Source of the DNA: Flavobacterium faecale
GTDB lineage: Bacteria > Bacteroidota > Bacteroidia > Flavobacteriales > Flavobacteriaceae
Direction of reading: 5' to 3'
Length of the DNA stretch: 64,000 bases
Assembly: GCF_003076455.1 (NCBI RefSeq)
Contig: NZ_CP020918.1
Coordinates: 1,550,001 to 1,614,000 of the forward strand
Below, piece by piece: positions 15,771-24,183 of this stretch (position 1 is the stretch's first letter; every line of letters starts with the position of its first letter). Position numbers and translations under genes: made by a program. The notes beneath the pieces were generated by a model. It made no database searches. It was not told the DNA's origin and was given only the letters and a program-made list of their open reading frames with translations.

Positions 15771-16181
15771 ATGCTTTCAAAGAAAACAAAATACGGAATC
15801 AAAGCATTGACTTTTTTGGCTCGCCAAAAAGATCAAACGCCTGTTGCTATTGCGGATATCGCAAAGAGTGAAAATATTTCGACTAAATTTTTAGAAAGTA
15901 TTTTGTTGCTTTTACGACATTCAGGTTTTCTGGGTGCAAAGAAAGGTAAAGGAGGAGGGTACTACCTAATTAAAGAACCATCCGAAATTAATATGGCAAA
16001 GGTATATCGTATCCTCGAAGGTCCAATTGCTTTGTTGCCATGTGCAAGCCATAATTTCTACGAAAAATGCGATGACTGTACTGATGAAGACAGTTGCGCA
16101 GTTAGAAAACTAATGACAGAGGTACGAGACAATACGCTAAAAATTCTTGAAAATAATTCCTTGGCAGATATTGCTTTTTAA
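15771..16181 (+). CDS. Rrf2-family transcriptional regulator, candidate cysteine/sulfur regulator
   Basis: A 136-residue Rrf2 protein: winged helix at residues 1-65 starting MLSKKTKYGIKAL with the GGYYLIKEPSEI wing, then a dimerisation helix. Four cysteines (Cys91, Cys100, Cys103, Cys109) lie where IscR carries its Fe-S ligands, so it may hold a cluster. CymR-type regulators of cysteine synthesis usually lack them. It stands between metZ and the sulfate-assimilation genes. Matching dyads at 17672-17694 and 18029-18051, in front of tauE and cysH, are its likely operators. That link is inference. Confidence 0.85.
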   Translation: MLSKKTKYGIKALTFLARQKDQTPVAIADIAKSENISTKFLESILLLLRHSGFLGAKKGKGGGYYLIKEPSEINMAKVYRILEGPIALLPCASHNFYEKCDDCTDEDSCAVRKLMTEVRDNTLKILENNSLADIAF

Positions 16182-16190
16182 TACAAAGAG

Positions 16191-16226
16191 AAAGCCCAAA
16201 AAATCAATTGATTCTTTGGGCTTTTT
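16191..16226. terminator. Bidirectional terminator between rrf2 and OMP gene
   Basis: AAAGCCCAAA and TTTGGGCTTT form a 10-bp stem, with A and T tracts suited to both converging genes. Confidence 0.8.
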
Positions 16227-16243
16227 ATATTTAAAGTATTGTA

Positions 16244-16732
16244 TTAATTGAATTTGTAACGAATAGCCAAGGCTACATCAGACCCATAATTGTTAGAATA
16301 GTAACCATTTCCACCAAACTCAGGTCTGAAATCCAAGGATAACTGAATTGGAACTTCTCTGAAACCATATTCGATTCCGATATCTCCAGCAGCGTATACA
16401 AATGTTCCGTTGTCTTTAAAATTATCATTTTTAACTGAATACGATCCAACTCCAGCACCTACACCTGCGTACCAATTGAAACCTCCGTCAATGTTCCAAA
16501 CCCATTGGTACAATCCAGTAAGTTTAAAAGCATCTACGTTATTACTGTTTCTAAACCCTAAGTCCATTTCCAATCTATTGTTTGAGCCTAATGCTCTTTG
16601 GTAAGAAAGCTCTCCACCTAGTCCATCATTGTCTCCAAAACGAAGTCCCAATGCGTTTTTTGAAATATCTTGTGCTTGTGCGCTGAATGCAAATCCTAGT
16701 GCTATTACAGCAGTTAAAATTAATTTTTTCAT
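16244..16732 (-). CDS. Small outer-membrane beta-barrel protein
   Basis: A 162-residue protein started at the ATG at 16732 (MKKLILTAVIALGFAFSAQAQ), with a clear signal peptide cut after AQA. The longer frame adds 15 residues ahead of the signal and is rejected. The mature part is strand-rich with alternating aromatic and glycine residues (GLYQWVWNIDGGFNWYAGVGAG) and ends in ALAIRYKFN. The terminal aromatic-x-Phe-Asn pattern is typical of small barrels. No sorting domain. Function unknown. A TACCTTTG -7 box lies on the minus strand at 16754-16761. Confidence 0.75.
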   Translation of the reverse strand: MKKLILTAVIALGFAFSAQAQDISKNALGLRFGDNDGLGGELSYQRALGSNNRLEMDLGFRNSNNVDAFKLTGLYQWVWNIDGGFNWYAGVGAGVGSYSVKNDNFKDNGTFVYAAGDIGIEYGFREVPIQLSLDFRPEFGGNGYYSNNYGSDVALAIRYKFN

Positions 16733-16753
16733 AGTTTTACTTATTTGTTGTGA

Positions 16754-16761
16754 CAAAGGTA
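16754..16761 (-). promoter_or_regulatory. -7 box TACCTTTG for the OMP gene
   Basis: Minus-strand TACCTTTG matches TAnnTTTG and lies 22 bases upstream of the ATG at 16732. Confidence 0.5.
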
Positions 16762-16847
16762 ATCGGATGGTGTGCATTACAATTATAGCATTTTTTGCTT
16801 TAGTTATACAATTACCACCTAGTGTGATTACTTGTCAGAAAGTACTA

Positions 16848-17630
16848 TTAGAAAATCAATTTATACCCCACAAAGAACAACATTGCTGCAATTGCGTTTC
16901 TTAATATTAGATCAGGAACTTTACCACTCAACATACTACCTAGGAAAATTCCCGGAAGCGAGCCCATCAATAATTGCCCAAGTAATCCTAAGTCCAAATT
17001 ACCCATCGAGGCATGACCTAAGCCTGCAACTAGAGTCAAAGGCACGGCATGAGCAATCTCAGTCCCAACCAATTTTGGAGTAGGTAATAAAGGGTATAGA
17101 AAAAACAAAGTCACGGTTCCCAATGCACCAGCACCAATAGAGGTAAGGGTTACAGTTGCACCTAGTAAAACTCCAATGGCAATAGTAAGGACGTTTTGCG
17201 TAGTACTTTCGGTATGAAATTTATCTCCTGAGTGTTTTTGGGAGAATTTCATAATTTTATTTTTAAATACAACCGCTATTGAGGTGAACAATAAAGCCCA
17301 ACCCAAACTGTATTTGATAACAGAATTAATATGAGAAATGTCTGTTTTGATAGTAGATAAAATGTACAAAGTGACTAACGCTGCAGGAACGCTACCAAGA
17401 GATAGATAACCAGTGATTTTCCAGTTGATGTTGTTTTTCTTATGATGTACAAATATCCCACCCATTTTGGTGAAAGCGGCATATAGTAAATCGGTTCCTA
17501 CAGCTGTTGTTGGTGGAATGCCGAACCATAATAAGATAGGAGTCATTAATGATCCTCCACCTACACCTGTTAATCCTACTACAAAGCCCACTACTAGGCC
17601 GGCGATTACAAATCCTGCTTGAAAATCCAT
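16848..17630 (-). CDS. TauE/SafE-family sulfite (sulfonate) exporter-like membrane protein
   Basis: A 260-residue membrane protein of the TauE/SafE/YfcA family. It starts with the signature GLVVGFVVGLTGVGGGSLMT, and a second GATVTLTSIGAGALGT-type repeat appears in the C-terminal half, giving about seven to eight membrane helices. Family members move sulfite, sulfoacetate or related anions. Lying divergently from the sulfate-assimilation run and sharing a putative operator with it suggests import of sulfate-type compounds or export of sulfite. The direction cannot be told. No other sulfate transporter is in the window. Confidence 0.85.
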   Translation of the reverse strand: MDFQAGFVIAGLVVGFVVGLTGVGGGSLMTPILLWFGIPPTTAVGTDLLYAAFTKMGGIFVHHKKNNINWKITGYLSLGSVPAALVTLYILSTIKTDISHINSVIKYSLGWALLFTSIAVVFKNKIMKFSQKHSGDKFHTESTTQNVLTIAIGVLLGATVTLTSIGAGALGTVTLFFLYPLLPTPKLVGTEIAHAVPLTLVAGLGHASMGNLDLGLLGQLLMGSLPGIFLGSMLSGKVPDLILRNAIAAMLFFVGYKLIF

Positions 17631-17652
17631 GATAAATGTTTTATTTTTTCGA

Positions 17653-17660
17653 CAAAGGTA
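17653..17660 (-). promoter_or_regulatory. -7 box TACCTTTG for tauE-like gene
   Basis: Minus-strand TACCTTTG lies 23 bases before the ATG at 17630. The putative Rrf2 operator at 17672-17694 starts 11 bases further upstream and would overlap the -33 region. Confidence 0.55.
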
Positions 17661-17671
17661 AAATTATTTTT

Positions 17672-17694
17672 AAGTAATCCTATCGATTTAGTAG
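17672..17694 (-). promoter_or_regulatory. Putative Rrf2 operator upstream of tauE-like gene
   Basis: Read on the minus strand: CTACTAAATCGATAGGATTA followed by CTT. It matches CTACTAATCCGATAGGGTAA at cysH (18029-18051) in most positions, including CTACTAA and CGATAGG. Confidence 0.55.
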
Positions 17695-17990
17695 AGTTTA
17701 AAATAATAAATTTATGTTTTGTGTTTATCTTGTTGAATATTAGGAGTTTTAAATTGTATTTTTTTTAGATAAAAATTTATTTTAGGTATAAGAAGCCTTT
17801 ATTTTAAGTGTGAAAGTGTAGCGATAGCATATCAGAGTGATTATTGAATCTGTATTTCGGTCTTGTGCTTTAGCGAGGTTACTCTTTTTTAAATATGGGT
17901 AGCTGGTTTTCAGTTGAGATCGATTTTACTAGTTATCGAATGAAGGAATATAGGATAAGTTATAGAATTGTAAAAAAGCAGCTTTTTATT
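17695..17990. other. Intergenic stretch between tauE and cysH
   Basis: AT-rich spacer of the divergent pair. No gene, hairpin or repeat that I can support was found between the tauE operator and the cysH promoter. Confidence 0.4.
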
Positions 17991-18019
17991 TTGTAATACA
18001 GAAATAAGTAGTACTTTTG
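17991..18019 (+). promoter_or_regulatory. Promoter of the sulfate-assimilation run
   Basis: TTG (17991-17993), 18-base spacer, TACTTTTG (18012-18019): a textbook flavobacterial promoter with a start expected near 18026. Confidence 0.7.
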
Positions 18020-18028
18020 CATAGTAAT

Positions 18029-18051
18029 CTACTAATCCGATAGGGTAATAG
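18029..18051 (+). promoter_or_regulatory. Putative Rrf2 operator at cysH start site
   Basis: CTACTAATCCGATAGGGTAA followed by TAG is an imperfect palindrome (CTACTA ... TAATAG, inner CC-GATA-GG) placed just after the expected transcription start, as expected for a repressor site. It matches the site before tauE. Confidence 0.6.
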
Positions 18052-18079
18052 ATTTTATACTTAAAATAAAACAAATTAG

Positions 18080-18781
18080 ATGAGTGCAGTGATAATTCAA
18101 TCGTTATTAGATAAAACAAAAGACTTCAGTATTGAGGAAACGTTTGTATTTTTGTCATCGGAATATAAAGACAAGGTTGTTTTTTCAACTTCTTTCGGTC
18201 AAGAGGATCAAGTAATCACTGATTTGATTGAAAAAAGTGGAGCGGCAGTCGGTATTTTCACGCTAGATACAGGTCGATTGTTTCAAGAAACGTACGATGT
18301 TTTTCATAGAACGTTGAAGAAATACAAAACACCTATCAAAGTTTGCTTCCCAGAGACAAAAGCAGTTGAAGAATTGTTAGAAAAGAAAGGTCCAAACAGC
18401 TTTTTTGAATCGGTAGAGAATAGAAAAGAATGTTGTTTTATTCGAAAAGTAGCGCCTTTGAGAAAAGCTTTGGCAGGAAACGATGTTTGGATTACAGGAT
18501 TACGCGCTGATCAGTCAGATAATAGAAGTGATTTGCATTTATTTGAATATGATGATAATTTCAAAATCATAAAATTCAATCCATTGTTGAGATGGTCATT
18601 ACAAGAAGTTCAAGAATATATAGATCTTAATAATGTGCCTCAAAACAGTTTACACAAAAAAGGATTTGTAAGCATAGGATGCGCACCGTGTACAAGAGCA
18701 ATTGCAGAAGGTGAAGACATACGTGCAGGAAGATGGTATTGGGAACAAAGCCAAAAAGAATGTGGATTGCATTCGAAATAG
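18080..18781 (+). CDS. cysH: Assimilatory adenylyl-sulfate (APS) reductase, CysH family
   Basis: A 233-residue PAPS/APS reductase-family enzyme. Besides the catalytic Cys228 in the C-terminal KECGLH motif it has the extra pairs Cys118-Cys119 and Cys201/Cys204 (CAPC). These bind a [4Fe-4S] cluster in APS reductases and are absent from PAPS reductases of the E. coli type. It should therefore reduce adenylyl sulfate to sulfite directly, which fits the lack of an APS kinase gene (cysC) in the run. SFGQEDQV near residue 38 is the nucleotide-binding P-loop-like motif. First gene of the sulfate operon, with promoter and operator just upstream. Confidence 0.92.
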   Translation: MSAVIIQSLLDKTKDFSIEETFVFLSSEYKDKVVFSTSFGQEDQVITDLIEKSGAAVGIFTLDTGRLFQETYDVFHRTLKKYKTPIKVCFPETKAVEELLEKKGPNSFFESVENRKECCFIRKVAPLRKALAGNDVWITGLRADQSDNRSDLHLFEYDDNFKIIKFNPLLRWSLQEVQEYIDLNNVPQNSLHKKGFVSIGCAPCTRAIAEGEDIRAGRWYWEQSQKECGLHSK

Positions 18782-18890
18782 TAGCAAGGTTAAATAGAAT
18801 AGAAAATAGAAATATAATAATAGTTGAAAGATTTTAGTTCAAGTTGCAACAGCCTTAAATTTAAAACCTTAAACTTTTAAACAAAAAATA

Positions 18891-19790
18891 ATGAGTTCAG
18901 TATTAAAAACAAATGCTTTAGAAAGCGAAGCGATTTACATTTTTAGAGAAGTTATTTCTCAATTTGACAAACCTGTATTGCTTTTTTCAGGTGGAAAAGA
19001 TTCAATTACACTAGTAAGATTAGCTCAAAAAGCTTTTTTTCCTGCAAAAATTCCTTTTCCATTGTTGCACGTGGATACTGGACATAACTTTCCTGAAACA
19101 ATCGAATTTAGAGATCGATTGGTAAAAGAATTAGGATTGGAATTAATTGTTCGTAATGTACAAGACGCTATTGACGAAGGGAAAGTAGTGGAAGAAACTG
19201 GAAAATATTCTAGTAGAAACAGCTTGCAGACAACTACATTATTAGATGCTATTGACGAATTTAAATTTGATGCTTGTATTGGTGGTGCTCGTCGTGACGA
19301 AGAAAAAGCTAGAGCAAAAGAACGTATTTTCTCTGTTCGTGATGATTTCGGTCAATGGGATGAGAAAAACCAACGTCCAGAATTGTTTGACTTATTAAAT
19401 GGAAAAATCGAAAACGGTCAAAACGTTCGTGTTTTCCCTATTTCAAACTGGACAGAATTGGATGTTTGGAGTTATATCGAACAAGAGCAAATCGAGATTC
19501 CATCTATTTACTTTTCACACAAACGTAAAGTATTTTTAAGAGATGGAATGATATGGTCACACTCTCCTTATGTTTTTCAAGATGCAGATGAGGTTGTTGA
19601 AGAAAGAATTGTTCGTTTTAGAACTGTTGGAGATATGAGCTGTACAGCCGCAGTTGATTCGTATGCAGCTACAATTTCAGAAGTAGTCGGTGAAATTAGA
19701 GCTTCAACTATCTCAGAAAGAGGGGCCCGAATTGATGATAAGCGATCAGAGGCAGCCATGGAAAAAAGAAAACAACAAGGATACTTTTAG
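18891..19790 (+). CDS. cysD: Sulfate adenylyltransferase small subunit
   Basis: A 299-residue CysD: the ATP-pyrophosphatase-type motif SGGKDSITLVRLA at about residue 33, GGARRDEEKARAKER, and the C-terminal RGARIDDKRSEAAMEKRKQQGYF end of the family. With CysN it makes APS from ATP and sulfate. It lies between cysH and cysN, with a TTTAAAACCTTAAACTTTTA-like spacer string before it that recurs before cysN. Confidence 0.95.
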   Translation: MSSVLKTNALESEAIYIFREVISQFDKPVLLFSGGKDSITLVRLAQKAFFPAKIPFPLLHVDTGHNFPETIEFRDRLVKELGLELIVRNVQDAIDEGKVVEETGKYSSRNSLQTTTLLDAIDEFKFDACIGGARRDEEKARAKERIFSVRDDFGQWDEKNQRPELFDLLNGKIENGQNVRVFPISNWTELDVWSYIEQEQIEIPSIYFSHKRKVFLRDGMIWSHSPYVFQDADEVVEERIVRFRTVGDMSCTAAVDSYAATISEVVGEIRASTISERGARIDDKRSEAAMEKRKQQGYF

Positions 19791-19928
19791 AAAGCAGTTA
19801 TAAGTTATTAGATATAAATTATAAGTAAAATTTAGAAAGTAAATAAAATAGTAGATTTAGAAGTTTATATAATAGGTGTTTGGGAAAACTTTAAACCTTG
19901 AACTTTTAAACTTTAAACAAAATATAAA

Positions 19929-21173
19929 ATGGAAGTTTTAAAAATAGCAACAGCAGGAAGTGTAGATGATGGAAAAAGTACTTTAATCGGGAGATTATTG
20001 TATGATACACAATCCCTGACTACAGATAAATTGGAAGCAATTGAAAAAAGTAGTAAAGCAAAAGGATACGATTATTTAGACTTCTCACTAGCAACTGACG
20101 GATTAGTAGCTGAGAGAGAACAAGGAATTACCATTGACGTAGCACATATTTATTTTTCTACAGCTAAGAAAAGTTATATCATCGCTGATACTCCAGGTCA
20201 CGTAGAGTACACTCGTAACATGGTTACAGGAGCTTCAACTTCACAAGTATCGATTATTTTGATTGATGCTCGTAAAGGAGTAATTGAGCAAACGTACCGT
20301 CACTTTTTTATCAATAATTTATTGAGAGTAAAAGATGTAATTGTTGCTGTAAACAAGATGGATTTAGTTGACTACTCTGAAGAAGTTTACAACAAAATCA
20401 AAGCAGACTTTCAAGCCTTGAATGAAAAAAGTGCTTACAAAGAGCAAAACGTAAGTTATATTCCGTTGAGTGCATTAACAGGAGACAATGTAGTTGAATC
20501 ACTAGGTAAAATGCCATGGTATGTAGGACAAACAATTTTGGAGCATCTTGAAGGTTTAGAATCGAAAGATGTATACGATAACGGAAAAGCACGTTTCCCT
20601 GTTCAAACAGTAATTCGTCCAAAAACGGAGCAATACCACGATTTTAGAGGGTATGCTGGAAAATTATACGGAAATAATATTAAGGTAGGAGATGCAGTAA
20701 CGGTACTTCCTTCTTTAACAGAATCAAAAGTGACAAAGATTCACTTTTTCGATCAACAATTTGACGAAGCTGAAGCGGGTTCATCAGTTACAATTGAGTT
20801 AGAAAATGACATCAATGTAACAAGAGGTGATATGATTGTAAAATCAAATGAATTACCAAGAATCGAAAAAGACATCACTACAACAGTTTGTTGGATGGAC
20901 AGCAAAAAATTAGTTGCTGGAACAAAATACTTGATTCAACACAACTCTAACAGAGTTTTAGCCAAAATTGATAGTGTAAACAATGTAATCGCAACAGATT
21001 ACACGGGAACAAAAGAAGCTTCTCAATTAGCAATAAACGAAATTGGTGAAGTTACAATCAAATTGAGCAAACCATTATATTTTGATGCCTACAACGATAA
21101 TAAATCAAACGGAGCTTTTATTTTAATTGATGCTTCTACGAATACAACAGCAGGAGTAGGGTTTATTAAATAA
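19929..21173 (+). CDS. cysN: Sulfate adenylyltransferase GTPase subunit
   Basis: A 414-residue EF-Tu-like GTPase: G1 AGSVDDGKSTLIGRLLYD, G2 region REQGITIDVAHIYF, G3 DTPGHVEYTRNMV, G4 VNKMDLVD. It couples GTP hydrolysis to APS formation with CysD. The length shows there is no fused CysC kinase domain, consistent with direct APS reduction by the upstream enzyme. One base after its stop begins the G/C-rich hairpin repeat at 21175. Confidence 0.95.
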   Translation: MEVLKIATAGSVDDGKSTLIGRLLYDTQSLTTDKLEAIEKSSKAKGYDYLDFSLATDGLVAEREQGITIDVAHIYFSTAKKSYIIADTPGHVEYTRNMVTGASTSQVSIILIDARKGVIEQTYRHFFINNLLRVKDVIVAVNKMDLVDYSEEVYNKIKADFQALNEKSAYKEQNVSYIPLSALTGDNVVESLGKMPWYVGQTILEHLEGLESKDVYDNGKARFPVQTVIRPKTEQYHDFRGYAGKLYGNNIKVGDAVTVLPSLTESKVTKIHFFDQQFDEAEAGSSVTIELENDINVTRGDMIVKSNELPRIEKDITTTVCWMDSKKLVAGTKYLIQHNSNRVLAKIDSVNNVIATDYTGTKEASQLAINEIGEVTIKLSKPLYFDAYNDNKSNGAFILIDASTNTTAGVGFIK

Positions 21174-21174
21174 A

Positions 21175-21197
21175 TCCCCCTAACCCCCGAAGGGGGA
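21175..21197. repeat. G/C-rich hairpin repeat, L orientation, at cysN stop
   Basis: Contains CCCCCTAACCCCCGAAGGGG, one base after the cysN TAA. Identical to 13705-13727. Confidence 0.9.
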
Positions 21198-21255
21198 ACT
21201 GCTAGATTGACTTTAAAGTCAGTATTAAAAATTATAAACAACTATTTCCCACAAT

Positions 21256-21289
21256 GCCTCCCCCTCCTTCGGAGGGGGGCCGGGGGAGG
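21256..21289. repeat. Diverged G/C-rich repeat before sulfite reductase
   Basis: GCCTCCCCCTCCTTCGGAGG followed by GGGGCCGGGGGAGG: same layout as the R-type copies with a CCTTCGG tetraloop-like hairpin. It brackets the cysN-sir spacer together with 21175-21197. Confidence 0.7.
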
Positions 21290-21305
21290 AAAAGCCTTTT
21301 AAAAA

Positions 21306-23396
21306 ATGGAAAGTTTTAGAACAGAAATAGAGAATCCGATAGTTCAAAAAGAAATTATCGATTTAGAAAAAAAGATACATGCCTTTCAAGGTGGTTTAAT
21401 CGATGATGAACGTTTTCGTTCACTTCGTTTGGCTCGTGGAATTTATGGACAACGCCAAGAAGGTGTTCAAATGATTCGTATCAAATTGCCTTATGGTAAA
21501 GTGACTAGCGAGCAGTTAAGAAGAATCACTGAGGTTTCAGATAAATATTCTACAGGACGTTTACACATCACAACGCGTCAGGACATTCAAATTCACTATG
21601 TGAGTTTGGACAAAACTCCAGAACTTTGGGCAGATTTGGCCAAAGATGATATCACATTACGTGAAGCATGTGGAAACACAGTGCGTAACATCACAGGTAG
21701 TGAGCTTGCAGGAGTAGATGCAGAGGAACCATTTGATGTGAGCCCATACGCGCACGCTTTGTTTCAATACCTTTTGCGTAACCCAATCTGTCAAGAAATG
21801 GGACGTAAATTCAAAATTTCATTCTCATCTTCTGATAAGGATACTGCTTTGAGTTATTTACACGATTTAGGATTTATACCTAAGATTGTAGATGGTCAAA
21901 AAGGATTCAAAATCATGTTAGGTGGTGGATTAGGATCGCAACCAGCGCACGCTGAATTGCTATCTGAATTTGTACCGGTAAACCAAATTATCCCAACTGC
22001 CGAAGGAGTAATTAGAGTTTTTGACCGTTACGGTGAAAGAGCTAAACGTCTAAAAGCACGTTTGAAATTCTTAATCAAAGATTTAGGTCGTGATGAATTT
22101 TTACGTTTAGTTGACGAAGAGAAAAAAGCATTGCCTTTCCATTCTTACGAAATAGATACTACTGCTTTTGAAGGTGCTATTGCAGAACCTTTATTAGAAG
22201 TGCCAACAGTTACTATTGATGATGCAGCAGCTTATGAAGCTTGGAAAGCATCTAATGTAATTGCTCAAAAACAAGCAGGATATGCTGCGATTGGTGTAAA
22301 AGTGCTGTTAGGAGATTTTTATACTGATAAAGCAAGATTATTAGCTGATTTGATTAAAAACTACGGAGCAAATGAATTGCGTTTTTCATTACGTCAAAAC
22401 ATTGTGATTCGTAACATCAAAGAAGAAAATTTACCTTTCTTCTACCAAGAGTTGGCCAAATTAGACATGGTTGCTTTAGGATACGATACTATCGGAGATA
22501 TCACGGCTTGTCCTGGTACAGATACATGTAACTTGGGAATCGCATCTAGTACAGGAATCGCTGACGAATTGGAAAGAGTTTTAAAAGCAGAATACCCACA
22601 GTTTGCTAGTAATAAAGAATTGACAATCAAAATTAGTGGTTGTATGAATGCTTGTGGACAACACAATATGTCGGAGATTGGTTTCCAAGGAATGTCAATC
22701 AACGCAGGTAAATTGGTTGCTCCAGCATTACAAGTATTATTAGGTGGTGGAATTTTAGGAAACGGTAGTGGTCGTTTCTCTGATAAAGTAATCAAAATCC
22801 CAAGTCGTAGAGGCCCAGAAGCGTTGCGTTTAATCTTAAATGATTTCGAAGCTAATGCAAACGGAACTAAATTCTTGGATTATTATGATGCTAAAGGAGA
22901 AAAGTATTTTTACGAATTCTTGAAACCATTGGCAGATGTTACCAACCTTGTGGAAGCAGATTTCGTGGACTGGGGTAACGCTGATAACTACGTAAAAGCA
23001 GTTGGAGTTGGAGAATGTGCTGGTGTTGTAATTGACTTGGTACAGACTTTATTATTCGAAGCTAAAGATAAAATTACAGCAGCTCAGGAACTTTTCGAAG
23101 AGAAAAAATGGTCAGATGCTATTTACTTAGCGTATGCTGGATTTGCAAATGGAGCAAAAGCTTTACTATTAGCTGAAAAGCAAAAAACAAATACACATGC
23201 CGGAATCATTGAAGCTTTTGATACTGTTTTTGTAGCCGAAAATAAAATCGAATTGGGAACTACTTTTAGTGAGTTAGTATACCGAATCAACAAAAACGAG
23301 CCAACTGAAGCATTCGCGAAAGAATACATTCAAGAATCGATTTCGTTTTTCGAAAAATTAGAAGCTTTCAGAGCAGCAGATTTAGCGAAAGCATAA
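21306..23396 (+). CDS. sir: Siroheme sulfite (nitrite) reductase with C-terminal HEPN domain
   Basis: A 696-residue protein. Residues 1 to about 555 are a nitrite/sulfite reductase of the ferredoxin-dependent type: RLHITTRQDIQIHYV in the first half, then Cys402, Cys408, Cys446 and Cys450 (TACPGTDTC and GCMNACGQ), the ligands of the coupled [4Fe-4S]-siroheme. The last 130 residues (from about ECAGVVIDLVQTLL) are helical and resemble HEPN domains, without the R-x4-6-H RNase motif. Position between cysN and the siroheme synthase makes sulfite its likely substrate. The reductase at 24184 may supply electrons through ferredoxin. Confidence 0.9.
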   Translation: MESFRTEIENPIVQKEIIDLEKKIHAFQGGLIDDERFRSLRLARGIYGQRQEGVQMIRIKLPYGKVTSEQLRRITEVSDKYSTGRLHITTRQDIQIHYVSLDKTPELWADLAKDDITLREACGNTVRNITGSELAGVDAEEPFDVSPYAHALFQYLLRNPICQEMGRKFKISFSSSDKDTALSYLHDLGFIPKIVDGQKGFKIMLGGGLGSQPAHAELLSEFVPVNQIIPTAEGVIRVFDRYGERAKRLKARLKFLIKDLGRDEFLRLVDEEKKALPFHSYEIDTTAFEGAIAEPLLEVPTVTIDDAAAYEAWKASNVIAQKQAGYAAIGVKVLLGDFYTDKARLLADLIKNYGANELRFSLRQNIVIRNIKEENLPFFYQELAKLDMVALGYDTIGDITACPGTDTCNLGIASSTGIADELERVLKAEYPQFASNKELTIKISGCMNACGQHNMSEIGFQGMSINAGKLVAPALQVLLGGGILGNGSGRFSDKVIKIPSRRGPEALRLILNDFEANANGTKFLDYYDAKGEKYFYEFLKPLADVTNLVEADFVDWGNADNYVKAVGVGECAGVVIDLVQTLLFEAKDKITAAQELFEEKKWSDAIYLAYAGFANGAKALLLAEKQKTNTHAGIIEAFDTVFVAENKIELGTTFSELVYRINKNEPTEAFAKEYIQESISFFEKLEAFRAADLAKA

Positions 23397-23414
23397 TTAT
23401 TAAAAAAAGATAAA

Positions 23415-24026
23415 ATGGACACAGCCAATAGCCAACAGCCAATAGCCAATGGCACAAACGAATTGTATCCAATATTTTTAAAGCTTCAAAATCTAAGCGT
23501 ACTTATTGTAGGTGGAGGAAATGTAGGATTAGAAAAGTTGTCTTTTTTACTCAAGTCAAGTCCAAATGCCAATGTTGAGGTGGTAGCACCGCAGTTTTTG
23601 CCAGAGCTTGTTACATTAGCAGAAAAGCACCCATCTGTAAAGTTGACCTATAAAAAATTCAACCGTTGGATGCTCAGAAAACGAAACATGGTCATTGCTT
23701 GTACTGATGATTTAAAGGTCAACAAACGAGTATATGATTTGTCTCGAAAAAGATATTTGATTTGCAATATTGCCGATACACCCTATTTATGTGATTACTA
23801 CCTAGGTGGCATTGTAACTAAAGGGAATGTCAAAATCGCCATATCCACAAACGGAAAATCGCCAACAACGGCAAAACGTTTGAGAGAATTTTTTGAAGAA
23901 GTAATTCCGGAAGATATCAATAAAATGGTAGAAAATTTGAACGAGTATCGAAAAACCCTCAAAGGTGATTTTGAAATGAAAGTTCAAAAAATGAACGAGA
24001 TTACAGATTCTTTAAAGAATAAATAA
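23415..24026 (+). CDS. Siroheme synthase: precorrin-2 dehydrogenase/sirohydrochlorin ferrochelatase
   Basis: A 203-residue Met8/CysG-N type protein: NAD-binding VLIVGGGNVGLEKLSFLL at about residue 30, then IACTDD, and ISTNGKSPTTAKRLREFF. It oxidises precorrin-2 and inserts iron to make siroheme for the sulfite reductase immediately upstream. The uroporphyrinogen methyltransferase (CobA/CysG-C) needed before this step is not in the window. The first 14 residues (TANSQQPIANG) are encoded by an AGCCAATAGCCAACAGCC-like repeat, and the conserved part begins at NELYPIFLKL, so the N-terminus is probably a repeat-derived extension. Confidence 0.9.
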   Translation: MDTANSQQPIANGTNELYPIFLKLQNLSVLIVGGGNVGLEKLSFLLKSSPNANVEVVAPQFLPELVTLAEKHPSVKLTYKKFNRWMLRKRNMVIACTDDLKVNKRVYDLSRKRYLICNIADTPYLCDYYLGGIVTKGNVKIAISTNGKSPTTAKRLREFFEEVIPEDINKMVENLNEYRKTLKGDFEMKVQKMNEITDSLKNK

Positions 24027-24183
24027 TAAAGAGAAAAGAACAAAGAGACTGAGTGATAATTATCATTAGATTTTAGTCAAATCATCCTTTTCTTTGTTCG
24101 AAAATAGATTGAAATAAAATAATAAATAACAGACTCTAAGTTAAAAGTCGAAAGCTAATAGCCAAGAGCCCAAAGTAAGAACA

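Noticed and set aside
22442..22795. 117-codon minus-strand frame opposite sulfite reductase
   Set aside because: Shadow frame. The plus strand carries the siroheme ligand motifs here.
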